Assembly (NCBI RefSeq): GCF_014650955.1
Contig: NZ_BMVY01000018.1
Coordinates: 62,001 to 126,000 of the forward strand
Source: Streptomyces tauricus
GTDB taxonomy: Bacteria; Actinomycetota; Actinomycetes; Streptomycetales; Streptomycetaceae
Length of the DNA: 64,000 nt
Direction of reading: 5' to 3'
Within the stretch, counting starts at the first letter, position 1. Every line of letters starts with the position of its first letter. Positions 45,053 to 54,877 of the stretch are shown here, in pieces. A program made the translations under genes and the position numbers. Below the pieces are notes generated by a model. That model saw only the letters and a list, made by a program, of their open reading frames with translations. It was not told where the DNA came from and did not search any database.

Positions 45053-45760
45053 ATGGTGCCCGAACAGTGGGACACCGCGGACGCACTGGAGCGGTTGCCC
45101 GCGGCGTTCACCGCCTCCCGGCCAGGCATCGCCTGCGAGCTGGCGCGGCTCAGGGAGGCAAAGCGCGCCACCCGGGGCTCCATCGACCAGGCTTTCGATC
45201 TGACGCGGTCGGAACTGGCGCCGCTTTTCCGGCCCGATCTGGCCACAGTTCGGGGCTGGGGCTCCGATTGCTCCGGCTTGAAGTGGCCCCGGCTTTCGTC
45301 TGCTGCGGCCTGCTTTCGCTGGGACGGCTGTGCTGGGCGACTCACTGTGGCAGAGAATGCTGGGCATGACGACTTGAAGAGCACCGGCCGGACGGCAGCA
45401 CTGGTGCAAGGTCGGGACCTGGGACACGGTCTCCGACGGGGACCGTCGGCTCTGTGCCGCTGCGGAACGCCCGTCTGCTCGTACCAGTACCGACTCCATC
45501 CGCCAGAGTCCTCCATGTTCGAGCGGTGCATCGGACTCGCCTGGTGTTCCAGCTGCCGGATCTACTCCGGCAACATGGCGCATGTTCCGCGAAAGCGAGT
45601 TCTGGTCGATGTCCTTGCTTCGCTTCCTGGCGAACAACGGGAGAGGCTTGCACGTTCGGAGACACGGCTGATCGGGTTCCTGGACCGCCAGACCCGAAGC
45701 AGCGCGGATCATGGCCGCTCCCGTAACGATCTTCGAGTTGGGCGAGGGGGCGCCGGTTGA
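45053..45760 (+). CDS. hypothetical protein, possibly a chimera of two fragments
   Basis: The first 65 residues (MVPEQWDTADALERLPAAFT and following) and the section near residue 165 (CIGLAWCSSCRIYSG, PRKRVLVDVLASLPGEQRE) look like genuine Streptomyces protein sequence, the latter with a CxxC pair. The middle reads like non-coding sequence, and the last 25 residues run into the IS5 remnant. I suspect two gene fragments brought into one frame rather than one intact protein. Confidence 0.35.
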   Translation: MVPEQWDTADALERLPAAFTASRPGIACELARLREAKRATRGSIDQAFDLTRSELAPLFRPDLATVRGWGSDCSGLKWPRLSSAAACFRWDGCAGRLTVAENAGHDDLKSTGRTAALVQGRDLGHGLRRGPSALCRCGTPVCSYQYRLHPPESSMFERCIGLAWCSSCRIYSGNMAHVPRKRVLVDVLASLPGEQRERLARSETRLIGFLDRQTRSSADHGRSRNDLRVGRGGAG

Positions 45761-46061
45761 CGTCCTTTCGGTTCGTCTATCCGGCGAGGGTGAGGTTGTG
45801 CAGTCGGGCGATTCCTAGGATGGCGTGGTGGACGCCGTCCCCCGTGAGCCAGCAGTCGCGTGGGACCTTCCCGCTCTTCATGCGGGCGAAGGTGCGCTCG
45901 ACGCGGGCCCCGACCTGCTTGTGGGAGCGGTTGTCTTCCTCTTTCCAAGCCGGGGGTTCCTCGCCCTCGCGTCGACGGTGCGGAATGACGAGTCCGGTCC
46001 TTTGGCGGCCTCCGTCGGCGATGGTCATGACCATGACCACATCAACCACCGAACTGGCCAA
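45720..46061 (-). mobile_element. IS5-family transposase C-terminal part
   Basis: One minus-strand frame reads TIADGGRQRTGLVIPHRRRE, GARVERTFARMKSGKVPRDC and HHAILGIARLHNLTLAG, then stops. The N-terminal half is missing. The right end CCCGTAACGATCTTCGAG near 45720 is a diverged form of the termini at 36.05 and 43.3 kb. Confidence 0.65.
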
Positions 46062-46087
46062 CGATCACGGCAAGCACCGTTGCAGTA

Positions 46088-46576
46088 CTAGAGCCCGAAC
46101 TCGCGCGTGAGCTGGGCGAGATAGGAGTCCAGGCGTTGAACACGCCCCGGGATGATTTCCCGGAGGTTCCACCAGCGGATGGCCTCTATCTCCTCGTTGG
46201 CCTGGAACTTTCGAATATCGGTGGTACGGCCTGCGAACAACGCCGCGTACTCAGCTCGCCGGTCGGGCGCGAGTACGAAGCCCGCGTAGCCGATGAACCG
46301 TAACGGTCCGTCGGGCTCTTGGCTGCTTTCCTCCAGTAACTCGCGTGTGGCCGCCTGGCGAGGGGATTCCCCTTTCTCCACACGCCCTCCGGGCAGCTCC
46401 CAGCCCTGGCGGAATCGATCGAAGACCATGAGGACCCGGTCGGCGTGCCAGATAGCGACCAATGCCGCCGGTAGCGGCGCGTCGCGTGGTGGCGCGCCTT
46501 CGGCCCCGCGTGTGAAGGAGACCAAGGCGTTGCCGCGATCATCGACTGCGAGCGGGGAGACTCTGGGGTGAGGCAT
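46088..46576 (-). CDS. Nudix hydrolase
   Basis: A 162-residue Nudix protein. The Nudix box is complete: GGRVEKGESPRQAATRELLE then ES, fitting G-x5-E-x7-REUxEE with the last residues ESS rather than ExG. It hydrolyses nucleoside diphosphates linked to another group; the substrate is not readable from the sequence. ATG 46576 directly follows GGGAG, so the true start may be a little downstream or the transcript leaderless. It stands alone between IS remnants. Confidence 0.85.
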   Translation of the reverse strand: MPHPRVSPLAVDDRGNALVSFTRGAEGAPPRDAPLPAALVAIWHADRVLMVFDRFRQGWELPGGRVEKGESPRQAATRELLEESSQEPDGPLRFIGYAGFVLAPDRRAEYAALFAGRTTDIRKFQANEEIEAIRWWNLREIIPGRVQRLDSYLAQLTREFGL

Positions 46577-46816
46577 CTCCCTAGGATTCCCCGTCCATCG
46601 CCGGGCAAGTCCGTCATGACGAATGAACGCCGCGACGTCCTGAGCGAGTCTCGGAACACTGGTTTTGCGGAAGCTCTCACCGCCGGTGTGAGGAAACCTC
46701 CGTTCGCGATTGACTGAGCCTGCGAGCAGAGCTCATGGCCTGCTGTGCCCCACACCGCGCCAGACCTTTGTGCGCCCGGCAGAGGTCAAAACTCAAGCTG
46801 AGCTTGTCTTTTGACC

Positions 46817-47185
46817 TCAATCCGATGGTGACTTCCGCGTTGTGGCTTCGTGAGCATTGAGTCCTTCCGGAGTTCCGGTGAATACCGGGCCACAGCGTGC
46901 TGGAAGGCGTCCGACCACCGTGGCGATGGCCTCCTGCGCTGTGGCAGCCGGGCCCACAGTCTCAGTGCGGAGAAGGCCGGAGAGCCAGTAGGTACCTTCG
47001 GCCGCGGGCTGGATATAGGGAACGTCCCAGCTCCACGGGACTGCCGTGCAGCGACTGAAGTGCAGCTCGCCCCTCCCCGTCCAGGGGAACAACTGCCACA
47101 GGTGCGGCTCCGCGTAGGCCGCTTCGAGGAGTTCGGCGCGTTGTACGACGCGCTCAACCACGGTCGCATCGACGTGGACAGGCTG
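46817..47185 (-). pseudogene. DUF6193-like protein, C-terminal fragment
   Basis: The minus strand reads LLEAAYAEPHLWQLFPWTGR, ELHFSRCTAVPW, TYWLSGLLRTETVGPAATAQ and EAIATVVGRLPARCGPVF. I associate this with the C terminus of DUF6193 proteins, known from natural-product regions. The N-terminal part is absent; the sequence joins the transposase remnant at about 47190. Confidence 0.5.
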
Positions 47186-47210
47186 CACAAAGCGCTGGTG
47201 ATGCTGGGTC

Positions 47211-48169
47211 ACCGCCCGGCAGGTCCGCCGCGTCGTGAACGACTTGACCGGCCAGGGCCAGAGGGAGGACGGCGACCCGGACATCCTGATCGTGCTCGAC
47301 GCCGGCCACGACGCCCCGCGCATGGCCTACCTCCCTACCGGCCTGCCCATCGAGGTGCTCGGACGGATGCGCTCGGACCGGGTCATGCGCCGTCCGAGAC
47401 CTACGCAACTGGAGTACACCCTGGCCTACCCCCAGGGAGGGCGGCCACCGAAGCACGGCAAGGAGTTCCGCTTCGACAAACCGGACACCTGGCCGGGACC
47501 GACCCGGAACATCCGGGGGACTGGACGCCGGTGGAGCGCCACTTCCGCGACGGACACATCGAAACCTGGTGGGCTGTTGATGCCCGCCTGGCCGGCTACG
47601 GCCCCGACTCTCCGTGCCGCCTGGTGGTGGCCACCACTGATCCGGGCGTGCTGCCGAGAAGGCACCTGGTTCCTGGCCACCAACCTGCCCCACCCCGACG
47701 CTCCGCACGCCGCCACCGGCCCGCACCCGCCGGCCGGTTTCGCTGAAATTATGCGGCTCTACGGGCTGCGGCCCTGGATCGAGCGGAGTTACAAGCAGAT
47801 CAAGGACGAACTCGGCTGGGCCGATTTCCAAGTCCGCTCCGCCCGTGCCATCCGCCGTCACCAAACCCCCGTCAACTGCGCCTTCTCCTTCTGCTGGGAC
47901 CGGTGGTTCGCACAGGCCGGACCCCTGGACGCCGCCGCGCCCGACCCGCGCCCTGACGACGGGCCGGAGAGGGGGCTCAACCGCACCCCACCAGCCCCAA
48001 CAGCCCTGCTGGCCCGGGGCCTTACGGGCCGTCCGCTCCTGGCTCACCCCCGCCATCACCCTCAACCGGTGGTGGTAAGCCTGGACGGACAAGGACCCAC
48101 CCTCCGAGCTCCAGGCCCTGATCGACTCGGTTGCCGCCGGACACGGTCTTGATTTCCACTGCCGGATTT
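47211..48169 (+). mobile_element. IS701-like DDE transposase, frameshifted
   Basis: The plus strand reads DPDILIVLDAGHDAPRMAYL, EVLGRMRSDRVMRRP, GGRPPKHGKEFRF, then after a frameshift near 47510 TPVERHFRDGHIETWWAVDA, and after another near 47655 IMRLYGLRPWIERSYKQIKD and GWADFQVRS. The C-terminal end ITLNRWW is cut by a TAA, after which AWTDKDPPSELQAL continues. At least three disabling changes are present. Confidence 0.7.
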
Positions 48170-48283
48170 AACGAACTACCGGTAACGGTCCTGGACGAGC
48201 ATCTCCAGAACCTTGTCGCGTCCTTCCGGCGAAATCTCTGCTGCCCGTCTGCTGGACCCTTCGTCATAGCGTTGCAACGGTTT

Positions 48284-48658
48284 CTAACATTCGCCACGCC
48301 AGACGAGACTCTTCAGCTCCACTCCCGTCGGAAAGGAGAGCTTGTAATCGACGGGCCTCGGGTTGAAGTGCAGACACCTGTCCCAGGTACGGCCCTCGAA
48401 GACCCAGGTGGCCTGGATGTGATCAGATCCGGGGCTGGGAAAGCCGTTGTTCATGATGAAGCCCACCCGCAGTGACCCGGACCAGTTGCCCTCTGTCTTC
48501 AGAATCGTAGGACCGTGGTAGCCGTCGGACGACCAGGCGCAGACGTTTCCTGTGGGGCAGTCCGGAGGGCTGGGCTCGGCGGACGCGTTCGGCGCGATGG
48601 TGATGACACCGAGGACGGCGGCAGAGACGGCAAGGGCTGCGGAACTTCACTTGAGCAT
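48284..48658 (-). pseudogene. I36-like secreted peptidase-inhibitor protein with nonsense codon 4
   Basis: The frame from ATG 48658 reads MLK, then TGA at 48647-48649, then SSAALAVSAAVLGVITIAPN (signal peptide), SPPDCPTGNVCAWSSDGYHG and on to VELKSLVWRGEC without further damage. The CPxGxxCxW start of the mature part resembles peptidase inhibitor family I36 proteins. No downstream start would keep the signal peptide, so one base change (CGA to TGA) seems to have inactivated it. Confidence 0.65.
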
Positions 48659-48699
48659 GGTGATCTCCCCGAGATGTGACTTGTGAACGGGCTTCGACT

Positions 48700-48936
48700 C
48701 CAGCGGCCTTGGCGGCTGAGAGGTCGCCTCGAGCCGACGCATCGAACGGTAGATCGCGTCAGAGATGTTGCGCCCCTGACAGATGTCACGAGCGCAGCCT
48801 CCGCAAACCCGGCAGTGGCTCCCGCCCGGCTCGTCGTTGCCGACCGGCGCGACAGCAGGTGTTCGCCTCGGTCGTCGAGGGCCACGCAGTGGTGCTGTTC
48901 CTTGCCGATGTCGACCCCGGCCCAGATCTTGAACAT
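48700..48936 (-). mobile_element. IS110-family transposase N-terminal fragment
   Basis: MFKIWAGVDIGKEQHHCVAL then DDRGEHLLSRR is the start of an IS110-family (RuvC-like) transposase, with the first catalytic Asp in VDIGKE. The frame is lost soon after LLSRR. Only about 80 codons remain. Confidence 0.65.
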
Positions 48937-49069
48937 GGCCGCCTCCGTCAGCTGATTGTTCAGCGCTCCCGCGGACGGTCTCACCGGCGTTGTCCTACGC
49001 AGCGATCAAGTCGCTTATCCCCATGAGCGGTTGCGACCGGCACGGACTCCCGAGCGGCCAAGTTTTTTC

Positions 49070-49241
49070 AGCCATGACCAAGCGGGGCGTCGATGTGCGC
49101 ACCCAGCTGCTCGCCCTCGTCGCAGGCCGCTCCCCGCTGTCGGTGCTCGGCGACGCCGAGCAGCAACGGCTTCAGGCGATGCTGACCAAAGCGCTCGCCG
49201 CGGGCCGCACCAGGTACCGCAAGCTCCCCTCAGCTGACTGA
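49070..49241 (+). pseudogene. possible MarR-family C-terminal fragment
   Basis: AMTKRGVDVRTQLLALVAGR, then SPLSVLGDAEQQRLQAML reads like the dimerisation helices of MarR-type regulators. There is no DNA-binding part. Tentative. Confidence 0.3.
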
Positions 49242-49309
49242 TCAGTGCAGAACGACGTTCGTTCAGAGCCGTCGCGAGCGACGATGCAGTCGGCGAGTCG
49301 CGGCAGGCC

Positions 49310-49640
49310 GAGGCGGAGATCAGCACGTTTCTCGTGATTGCATCGCGCCGGTCACGGGCCCGTTGATCCCCCTTTTCGGCCGGTGGCGCCGGCGTGCTGG
49401 TGGGCGCGGACGCTGGTGGAGCCGATCTGGACGAGCCAGTCGATGTCGCCGGCCGCGTCCGCATGGGCCTGGATCTGCTGGAGAGCCCTCGTGAACACGC
49501 CGTCCAGCGCGTAGCGGAAGCGGGTGTAGACGGTCTGCCATGGGCCGTGGCGTTCCGGAAGGTCACGCCAGGAGATCCCGGTCCGGATCTTGTAGACCAT
49601 CCCGTTGATGACCTGCTGGTCCGGCAGCGTCATGCACCAC
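49310..49640 (-). mobile_element. IS5/IS427-group transposase, N-terminal fragment
   Basis: The minus strand reads VINGMVYKIRTGISWRDLPE, RHGPWQTVYTRFRYALDGVF and DWLVQIGSTSVRAHQHA, the first DDE Asp replaced in the SVDST position by IGSTS. The rest of the transposase is absent. This group differs from the other IS5-type remnants in the window. Confidence 0.65.
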
Positions 49641-49641
49641 C

Positions 49642-49981
49642 TCGTACCGCACCGCGTCGGCCGCAACACCAGTCCTCTCCCACGGGTGAGGGCCTACGTC
49701 CGCCTCCAGCACGCCCAGCACGCCCAGCTCGCGCACGCCGCGCTGAGCGACCCGCGGCCGGAGTACCCGCACCTGGCCGCCCTGCCCGCACAGCCCCAGC
49801 GCCGAACCCGGCCTGAGCGTGCAGGGAGCCGAAAGCAGGACGGTGGCCGTCTGCAGGTCGTGCGGGCCGAGGGTGTCCATGGTTCAAAGACGGAGGCGTG
49901 ATCGCCGTGCCCACTGCGCGCTGGTACCTGCCGGCCGCGTCCTGCGGTCGTGTATGGTCCCGGCGCGACGGCCTCGGACGG
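49642..49981. other. 340-base stretch without a recognised gene
   Basis: A plus-strand frame rich in Gln/Ala/His (VRLQHAQHAQLAHAALSD) crosses it, but I see no domain or start. It may be fragmentary. Confidence 0.3.
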
Positions 49982-50362
49982 TCACCAGCAGGGAGTGCCG
50001 TCGTCCTCGCGCCAGGACACGTCCGTGACGTACATGGGTGAGGTGAAGTAACTACCCGAGTGCGCGGCGGCGCAGGACGTGAATTCCCGCGCGCCCTCTC
50101 CGTCCGCGATGCGCACGTACGTCATCGTGATGTCGCGGGATGTGTTGTTGTAGAAGATGCTCGCGGCGGAACTGCCCGACCACTCGGTCCCGGTCTCCAG
50201 CGACGGCGTCTGGTCGGTCTCCTCGTACCAGTAATCGGCCCAGGTGCAGAACGAACCCTGCGGGCAGTTGCCGGGGGACCAGGCCGAAGCGGTCGGCGCG
50301 GCGCTCATTACACCGAGGAAAGCTGCGGGTATGGCCGCCAGGGCAAGGGCCTTGAGGCGCAT
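49982..50362 (-). CDS. secreted I36-like peptidase-inhibitor family protein
   Basis: A 126-residue protein with a signal peptide (MRLKALALAAIPAAFLGVMS, cleavage near ASA) and a mature part starting CPQGSFCTWADYWYEE, the pattern of peptidase inhibitor family I36. It has two further Cys pairs near the C terminus. ATG 50362 follows GGAGTGTTCC, a good ribosome binding site. It lies 1.3 kb from a related protein with a nonsense codon, so the two may descend from a duplication. Secreted small proteins of this type are common in Streptomyces; inhibition targets are unknown. Confidence 0.8.
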   Translation of the reverse strand: MRLKALALAAIPAAFLGVMSAAPTASAWSPGNCPQGSFCTWADYWYEETDQTPSLETGTEWSGSSAASIFYNNTSRDITMTYVRIADGEGAREFTSCAAAHSGSYFTSPMYVTDVSWREDDGTPCW

Positions 50363-50478
50363 GGAACACTCCATTCCGTCAGGGGACGCTGGCACGCTAG
50401 GGGCGCGGAAGTTGAAACGTCAAGCGTCGAAATCCGGTCACTACATGCGCGCGCCAAAGGATGCCCGGCCCGATCGAG

Positions 50479-51235
50479 TCAGCGGGAGTTCGTTGCGTCG
50501 TCCTCGGCTGGGCCGGGGGTCGCCGTGCTGTCGGCGGCCTGGCCGGCGGCTCGTTCCGCGCGGAGTTCTTCGGCGACGTCGTAGGCCCGGCCCGGGTCGT
50601 AGACGGTGACCGAAGTGCCAGGGCTGTACATCGCGTTTGCCCGGGGCGTGCACCGATACATTTCGACGTCGCGTTGGGCCGCTATGCCGTCGACCTCGCC
50701 GACGGGTACCCCTCCACAGCTCCGCGGTGTGGGACCGGGTCCACCACTCGTCCGGACACAGGAAGTCCTGCTTGACCTCCGTCTGACGCTCCACCGCAAC
50801 CTGAACCTGGCCGAGTTGCTCGGTCAACCAGTCGGTCAGCGCCTGTGCGTCGGCCCGAGAGAGCGGTGCGGACGTCGCCGGTTCGCACTCCACCGTCTCG
50901 CTGGGGGTATGCAACACCACCTTGATCGACCGTCGCTGTCCCGGACTGAGTCGCTCGATGACGACGGCTCGCTGCAGATCAGCCATCGCCATGGTCGAGG
51001 AACGCAGAAAGCGGGCGATCACGACCTGGGCCGGAGTTCCCAGGGGGCGGAGCTCGACCCACCGCACCGTCAGGGAGACCGTGACGTACATCATGGTCAT
51101 GGCGAGCACGATCGCTGCGGCCACCGTGAGCGCCAACAGGCCCCAGAAACTGCCCCAGAGGAATGAGTTCCCCCAGATCACGGCGGGCACCAGAGCGGCC
51201 AGCAGAAGTGGGGCTGCGACCACCAGCGGGACCAT
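50479..51235 (-). pseudogene. membrane protein with one frameshift
   Basis: From ATG 51235 (GGGAG four bases upstream) the minus strand gives two N-terminal membrane helices (MVPLVVAAPLLLAALVPAVI; LLALTVAAAIVLAMTMMYV) and a soluble domain to HTAELWRG near 50720. The next frame then continues sensibly with VPVGEVDGIAAQRDVEMYRC and SVTVYDPGRAYDVAEELRAE to a stop at 50479. One indel accounts for the break, either a real mutation or a sequencing error. No family recognised. Confidence 0.55.
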
Positions 51236-51388
51236 GATGCTCCCGCCGAGCGCGGCGGCCAGCTCGCGGGTCGCGGTAGCCGGCGGCGGCCATCGGGTTG
51301 ATTCACCGTCATGTGGTGGCGTGCAGAGAGCCGGCGGCGGGAGATGCAGATGGCGTAGGTGGACCGGACGGTGTCCATGCAGGTCAGA

Positions 51389-51600
51389 CAGACCGGGCCG
51401 ACGACCTCTACGAACTCGTCTCCGAGCGGCAGGGACGCTCGCTGATCATTACCACCAACAGGGTGCCCAGCGACTGGTATCCCTCTTCCCCAACCCCGTC
51501 GTCGCCGAATCCCTCCTGGACCGGCTCATCAGCACCACCCGTCAGATGAACATGGACGGCCCGGCTACTGTCCGAACAAGCGGCCCAGGAATACGGCCGA
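51389..51600 (+). mobile_element. IS21-family IstB C-terminal fragment, frameshifted
   Basis: DRADDLYELVSERQGRSLII then TTNRVPSDWYP, and after a one-base shift LFPNPVVAESLLDRLISTTR, is the end of the IS21 helper ATPase IstB. The Walker motifs lie in the missing part. Confidence 0.65.
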
Positions 51601-51693
51601 CAAGGCGCACTAGGGTCCGCCGTCCCGGCTTCCCATGCCGACCTCTCAGAGGCATGAGTTGGCTTGTCAGAGGCATCCGCTACTTTGCGGACC

Positions 51694-52173
51694 ATGGGAA
51701 AGTCAGGCGGATCATTGACGACCCGGTCCACGTCCACGGGGGAGCTGCACCAGCTCATGCGGGCAGCCGGGTTCACAGACATCGACGACACGGAGGCGTT
51801 GGCGGAGGGCTGGCGGGTCACCAACTTCGGCGACGCCGGACGGCGCAGCCTTGCGAACCTCGTCCAGGGAACGGGGGCACCGGCCGTCATGGTGTCCTTC
51901 CACGACAGCGATGTGGGCTTCATCGAGGCCCTCACGCCGGACGGCAACAGCTGGGAGGGCCTGCTCAACCGGGAGATGGCGGAGAGCTACGAGATACCTC
52001 TGGAGCACTTCCCCGTCGGACCCGCCGTGGCCGGAGCTCTCGCCTGGTCGGCCGCTGCCGGACTGACGCCCGACGAAGAAGCCATCCGGCATACGCTCAC
52101 CGGGTCGGCTCTGTTCGCGGAAGAACTCTCCTCAGCCCTCCTGGCCGCCCTGGGGCTGCCCGGCGCAGCCTAG
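51694..52173 (+). CDS. hypothetical protein, 159 residues
   Basis: The protein contains TGELHQLMRAAGFTDIDDTE, GDAGRRSLANLVQGTGAPAV and YEIPLEHFPVGPAVAGALAW, with good coding composition but no family I recognise. ATG 51694 has no Shine-Dalgarno; a TACTTT box seven bases upstream with TTGGCT 16 bases before it suggests a leaderless transcript. The frame stays open to 51664. Confidence 0.6.
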   Translation: MGKSGGSLTTRSTSTGELHQLMRAAGFTDIDDTEALAEGWRVTNFGDAGRRSLANLVQGTGAPAVMVSFHDSDVGFIEALTPDGNSWEGLLNREMAESYEIPLEHFPVGPAVAGALAWSAAAGLTPDEEAIRHTLTGSALFAEELSSALLAALGLPGAA

Positions 52174-52339
52174 CCCTCCGGCCAGGACCTGGGGAATTAC
52201 GTGAACTTACCCCCGGGGGAGTAACGCGGTTCTGGCCGCGATTCCGTGAATCCCCAGGTAGTCGTGCGACTGCGGCTGGCCTGGACGTCGCGTGCACTCC
52301 CGGTATGTGCGGCAGGCAGCTGAACGCCCTGTATGGGGC

Positions 52340-52580
52340 GGACGTTGGCGATCTGGCTCAGCGTGTTCCGGTTCTTCTGCGACCGGGCCCCATGCCGTCC
52401 GAGGACATTCGTCGAGCAGGTGCGGTGGCGCCCGAACAGGCGCCTCGGGTGCTGGGAGCCGAAGAGTTCGCCTTCCGGAAGGGCTGGCGTCACGGCACCG
52501 TCCTGGTCGACATCGAGGCGGCCCGGGTGGTGGACGTCGGCGCGGCACTGGTGAGCCCGACCGGAGTCCCGCACCGACCA
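52340..52580 (+). mobile_element. ISL3-family transposase fragment
   Basis: In one frame RFFCDRAPCRPRTFVEQV gives the ISL3 zinc-finger region; in another RVLGAEEFAFRKGWRHGTVL then VDIEAARVVDV gives the start of the DDE domain. The intervening DNA-binding part is deleted and the rest is missing. Confidence 0.65.
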
Positions 52581-52801
52581 AAGACATCGAACGTTCCTGA
52601 GTCCTGTGGAACGGCAGTGTGGCGCACCGGGGGAGCCGGAGGGATATTCCGTCACTCCCGGGCACAACGAGACCGTCTGAGAGGTCGGCTCATCCTGTTG
52701 GGTCATTCCTGAATGCGGCCTTGGCGTCATGGTGTCGGGTCACGCCAGGCATGGAACAACAGGATGCAACGACTTCTTGTCAAAGAGTGGTGCCCGGTCG
52801 G

Positions 52802-54877
52802 TCAGCCGATGGGCTCAGCCACGACGAGCTGGAACCGCTCGAAGGACAACTCCACCCTGTTGTGCTGAGCAGTGGCAGTTCCGAGTGACTTGCCGGTGAA
52901 CGGGTCAGTCAGGCGGTACCGGGTGCGGCCCAGACCGCGCAGCTCGACCGTCCCGTCCCACTGGTCGGCGTAGAAGGCGTAGTGGAGGGTCCGCTTCTTG
53001 GTCACGACATGTGCCTCGGGCTTGTCGAAACCGATGTCGTACAGTTCACCGCGGTACTCGCCGGTGGGCAGCATGTTCTTCTCGTACAGCGACACCCACT
53101 TGCGCCACAGGACCTCCTTCTCCGGGGTGAGGTCGGTCGCCTTGTCCGGGGCTCCGGTTCCGGGAAGGGTGAACTTGGTCGACAGGACGGCTCCGACCCC
53201 GTAGGAGGACGCGAAGTCGTCGCCGTTGTCGCTCAGTTCGACATGGTCGCCGGCGTAGCTGCTGCCCGCGCCCATCAGCGCCTTCATCGACTTGCCCTTG
53301 CTCCGGACCTGGTAGGAGGACTCCGGGTCCGAGCCGGGGTACTGGTCGACGTAGGGCAGGTTGTGGAAGGCGAAGGCGGTGCCGCAGGGGCAGAGCTCGA
53401 CGAGGGCGTCGGGGTTCGCCGCGTGCGCGGCTTCGTGGATCGCCTTCCAGAACCGGGCCACGCCCTCGGTGGATTCCTCGGGGCGGGCGTGCCGGTGCTC
53501 GGGGTTGTAGCAGGGCGCGACGCTGTTGAGGTGCTGGCCGTCGATCTTGAGCCCTTCGTACCCCCAGTCGCCGATGAACCTCTTCGCCTGCTCGACGAAG
53601 TAGTCCACAGTCGGCTGGTAGGCCGGGCAGAGCGTGTAGGCGTCCCACCAGGTGACGTCCTGCTTGTTGCCGTCGCGGTCCAGCAACAGCATGTCGGAGC
53701 GGTCCCGGATCAGGTTGCTGTCGGGGTCCGCGGCAAGCGGGGCCCACCATAGACGCGGTCGCAGGCCGGCGTCCCGTATCTCCTTGGTGAAGGCCCGCAT
53801 GTCCGCCTCACCGCGCGGGAACTTCGCCGTGTCGATGTCCCAGTCGCCCTCGTTGGTCTGCCAGCCGTCGTCGAGCGCGGCCCAGCGCAGGCCGACCTCG
53901 TGTGCCTTCGGCAGCGCCGCGGTGATCTGCTCGGTGGTGAAGTTGCGCTCATAGCCCCAGGCGCACCAGATGGGCTCGAAGGCTGAGGCGGGAGCCTTGG
54001 GGGCGCGCTGGCCGATGTCGCCCATGTAGTCGCGGTACCGCTGGAGCGGAACGAAGTGGTCACCCGGGAGGGCGGTCAGGAACGTGGTGCTGGTGCTGAG
54101 CCGACGGCCCGGCTTCAGGACGCGGGCGGTGTCGTCCTGGATGGCGATGCTCGCTCCGGCGGGCGTTTTGCGGACCGGCATGCGCATGATCGTCGCCACG
54201 GGCTCGACGTGTCCGACGGAAAGGCCCGCGCCCCGGCGCCAGACGGTCGCCATCGGGGTGCCGCCGCCGTAGTCGGAGGAGTCCATCCCCAGCGAGTTCT
54301 CCTGAACGAAGCCGTCCTTCACCGGCGTCACCCAGTCGCGGCGGTCCGTGTACGTGGTGCCGGAGAAGGTGTAGAAGCCGCCGGGGGTCTCCAGGAGTTC
54401 GTGGGCTGCGTTGCGCCACCCGGTGACCTTCAGCACGGTGGAGGACCTGTTGGTGTAGGTCACCTTCATCACGATCATGCCGGCCAGACGCTCGAAGGAG
54501 ATCAGTTCGAGCGTCTTGTGTACGCCTTCCTTGGACGTGCCCTCGATCGTCACGCGGACGCCCGCGCCGTGGCGGGTGTGCCGGATGGTGCGGGTGCGAT
54601 GTCCGCGGTAGGCGAACACATCGATGGTCTTGTCGCCCACCAGCAGGGCTTCGCCGGCGTCGAAGCGAGTGAGGTCGACGCCCTGCAGCGCCACTCGGCT
54701 GCGCAGTTGGTCATCGAACTCCAGGGTGATGGAGGTGTCGCCGACGCCGACGAGGTCAGGATCCGAGTCCGGTGCGGCGGTCGCAGGTGAGGCGCCCACG
54801 GCCACGGCGGGGAAGGCGGCCAGGCCGGCACCCCCCAGCGCCACCTTCAGTACGCTTCGCCGGTTCATGTCCGTCAT
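52802..54877 (-). CDS. secreted GH36-type alpha-galactosidase / alpha-N-acetylgalactosaminidase
   Basis: A 691-residue enzyme with a twin-arginine signal (MNRRSVLKVALGGAG). The GH36-type (beta/alpha)8 barrel has WAALDDGWQ near 332-340 and the nucleophile Asp 446 in YEGLKIDGQH; CPCGTAFAFHNLP and SDNGDDF lie in the region of the acid/base. The last 80 residues form a beta-sandwich. It would hydrolyse terminal alpha-galactosyl or alpha-GalNAc residues outside the cell. ATG 54877 follows GAGAG. It is divergent from the GntR gene and has a copy of the 18-bp repeat in its upstream region, so it belongs to the downstream amino-sugar regulon. GalNAc specificity is inferred from that context only. Confidence 0.9.
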   Translation of the reverse strand: MTDMNRRSVLKVALGGAGLAAFPAVAVGASPATAAPDSDPDLVGVGDTSITLEFDDQLRSRVALQGVDLTRFDAGEALLVGDKTIDVFAYRGHRTRTIRHTRHGAGVRVTIEGTSKEGVHKTLELISFERLAGMIVMKVTYTNRSSTVLKVTGWRNAAHELLETPGGFYTFSGTTYTDRRDWVTPVKDGFVQENSLGMDSSDYGGGTPMATVWRRGAGLSVGHVEPVATIMRMPVRKTPAGASIAIQDDTARVLKPGRRLSTSTTFLTALPGDHFVPLQRYRDYMGDIGQRAPKAPASAFEPIWCAWGYERNFTTEQITAALPKAHEVGLRWAALDDGWQTNEGDWDIDTAKFPRGEADMRAFTKEIRDAGLRPRLWWAPLAADPDSNLIRDRSDMLLLDRDGNKQDVTWWDAYTLCPAYQPTVDYFVEQAKRFIGDWGYEGLKIDGQHLNSVAPCYNPEHRHARPEESTEGVARFWKAIHEAAHAANPDALVELCPCGTAFAFHNLPYVDQYPGSDPESSYQVRSKGKSMKALMGAGSSYAGDHVELSDNGDDFASSYGVGAVLSTKFTLPGTGAPDKATDLTPEKEVLWRKWVSLYEKNMLPTGEYRGELYDIGFDKPEAHVVTKKRTLHYAFYADQWDGTVELRGLGRTRYRLTDPFTGKSLGTATAQHNRVELSFERFQLVVAEPIG

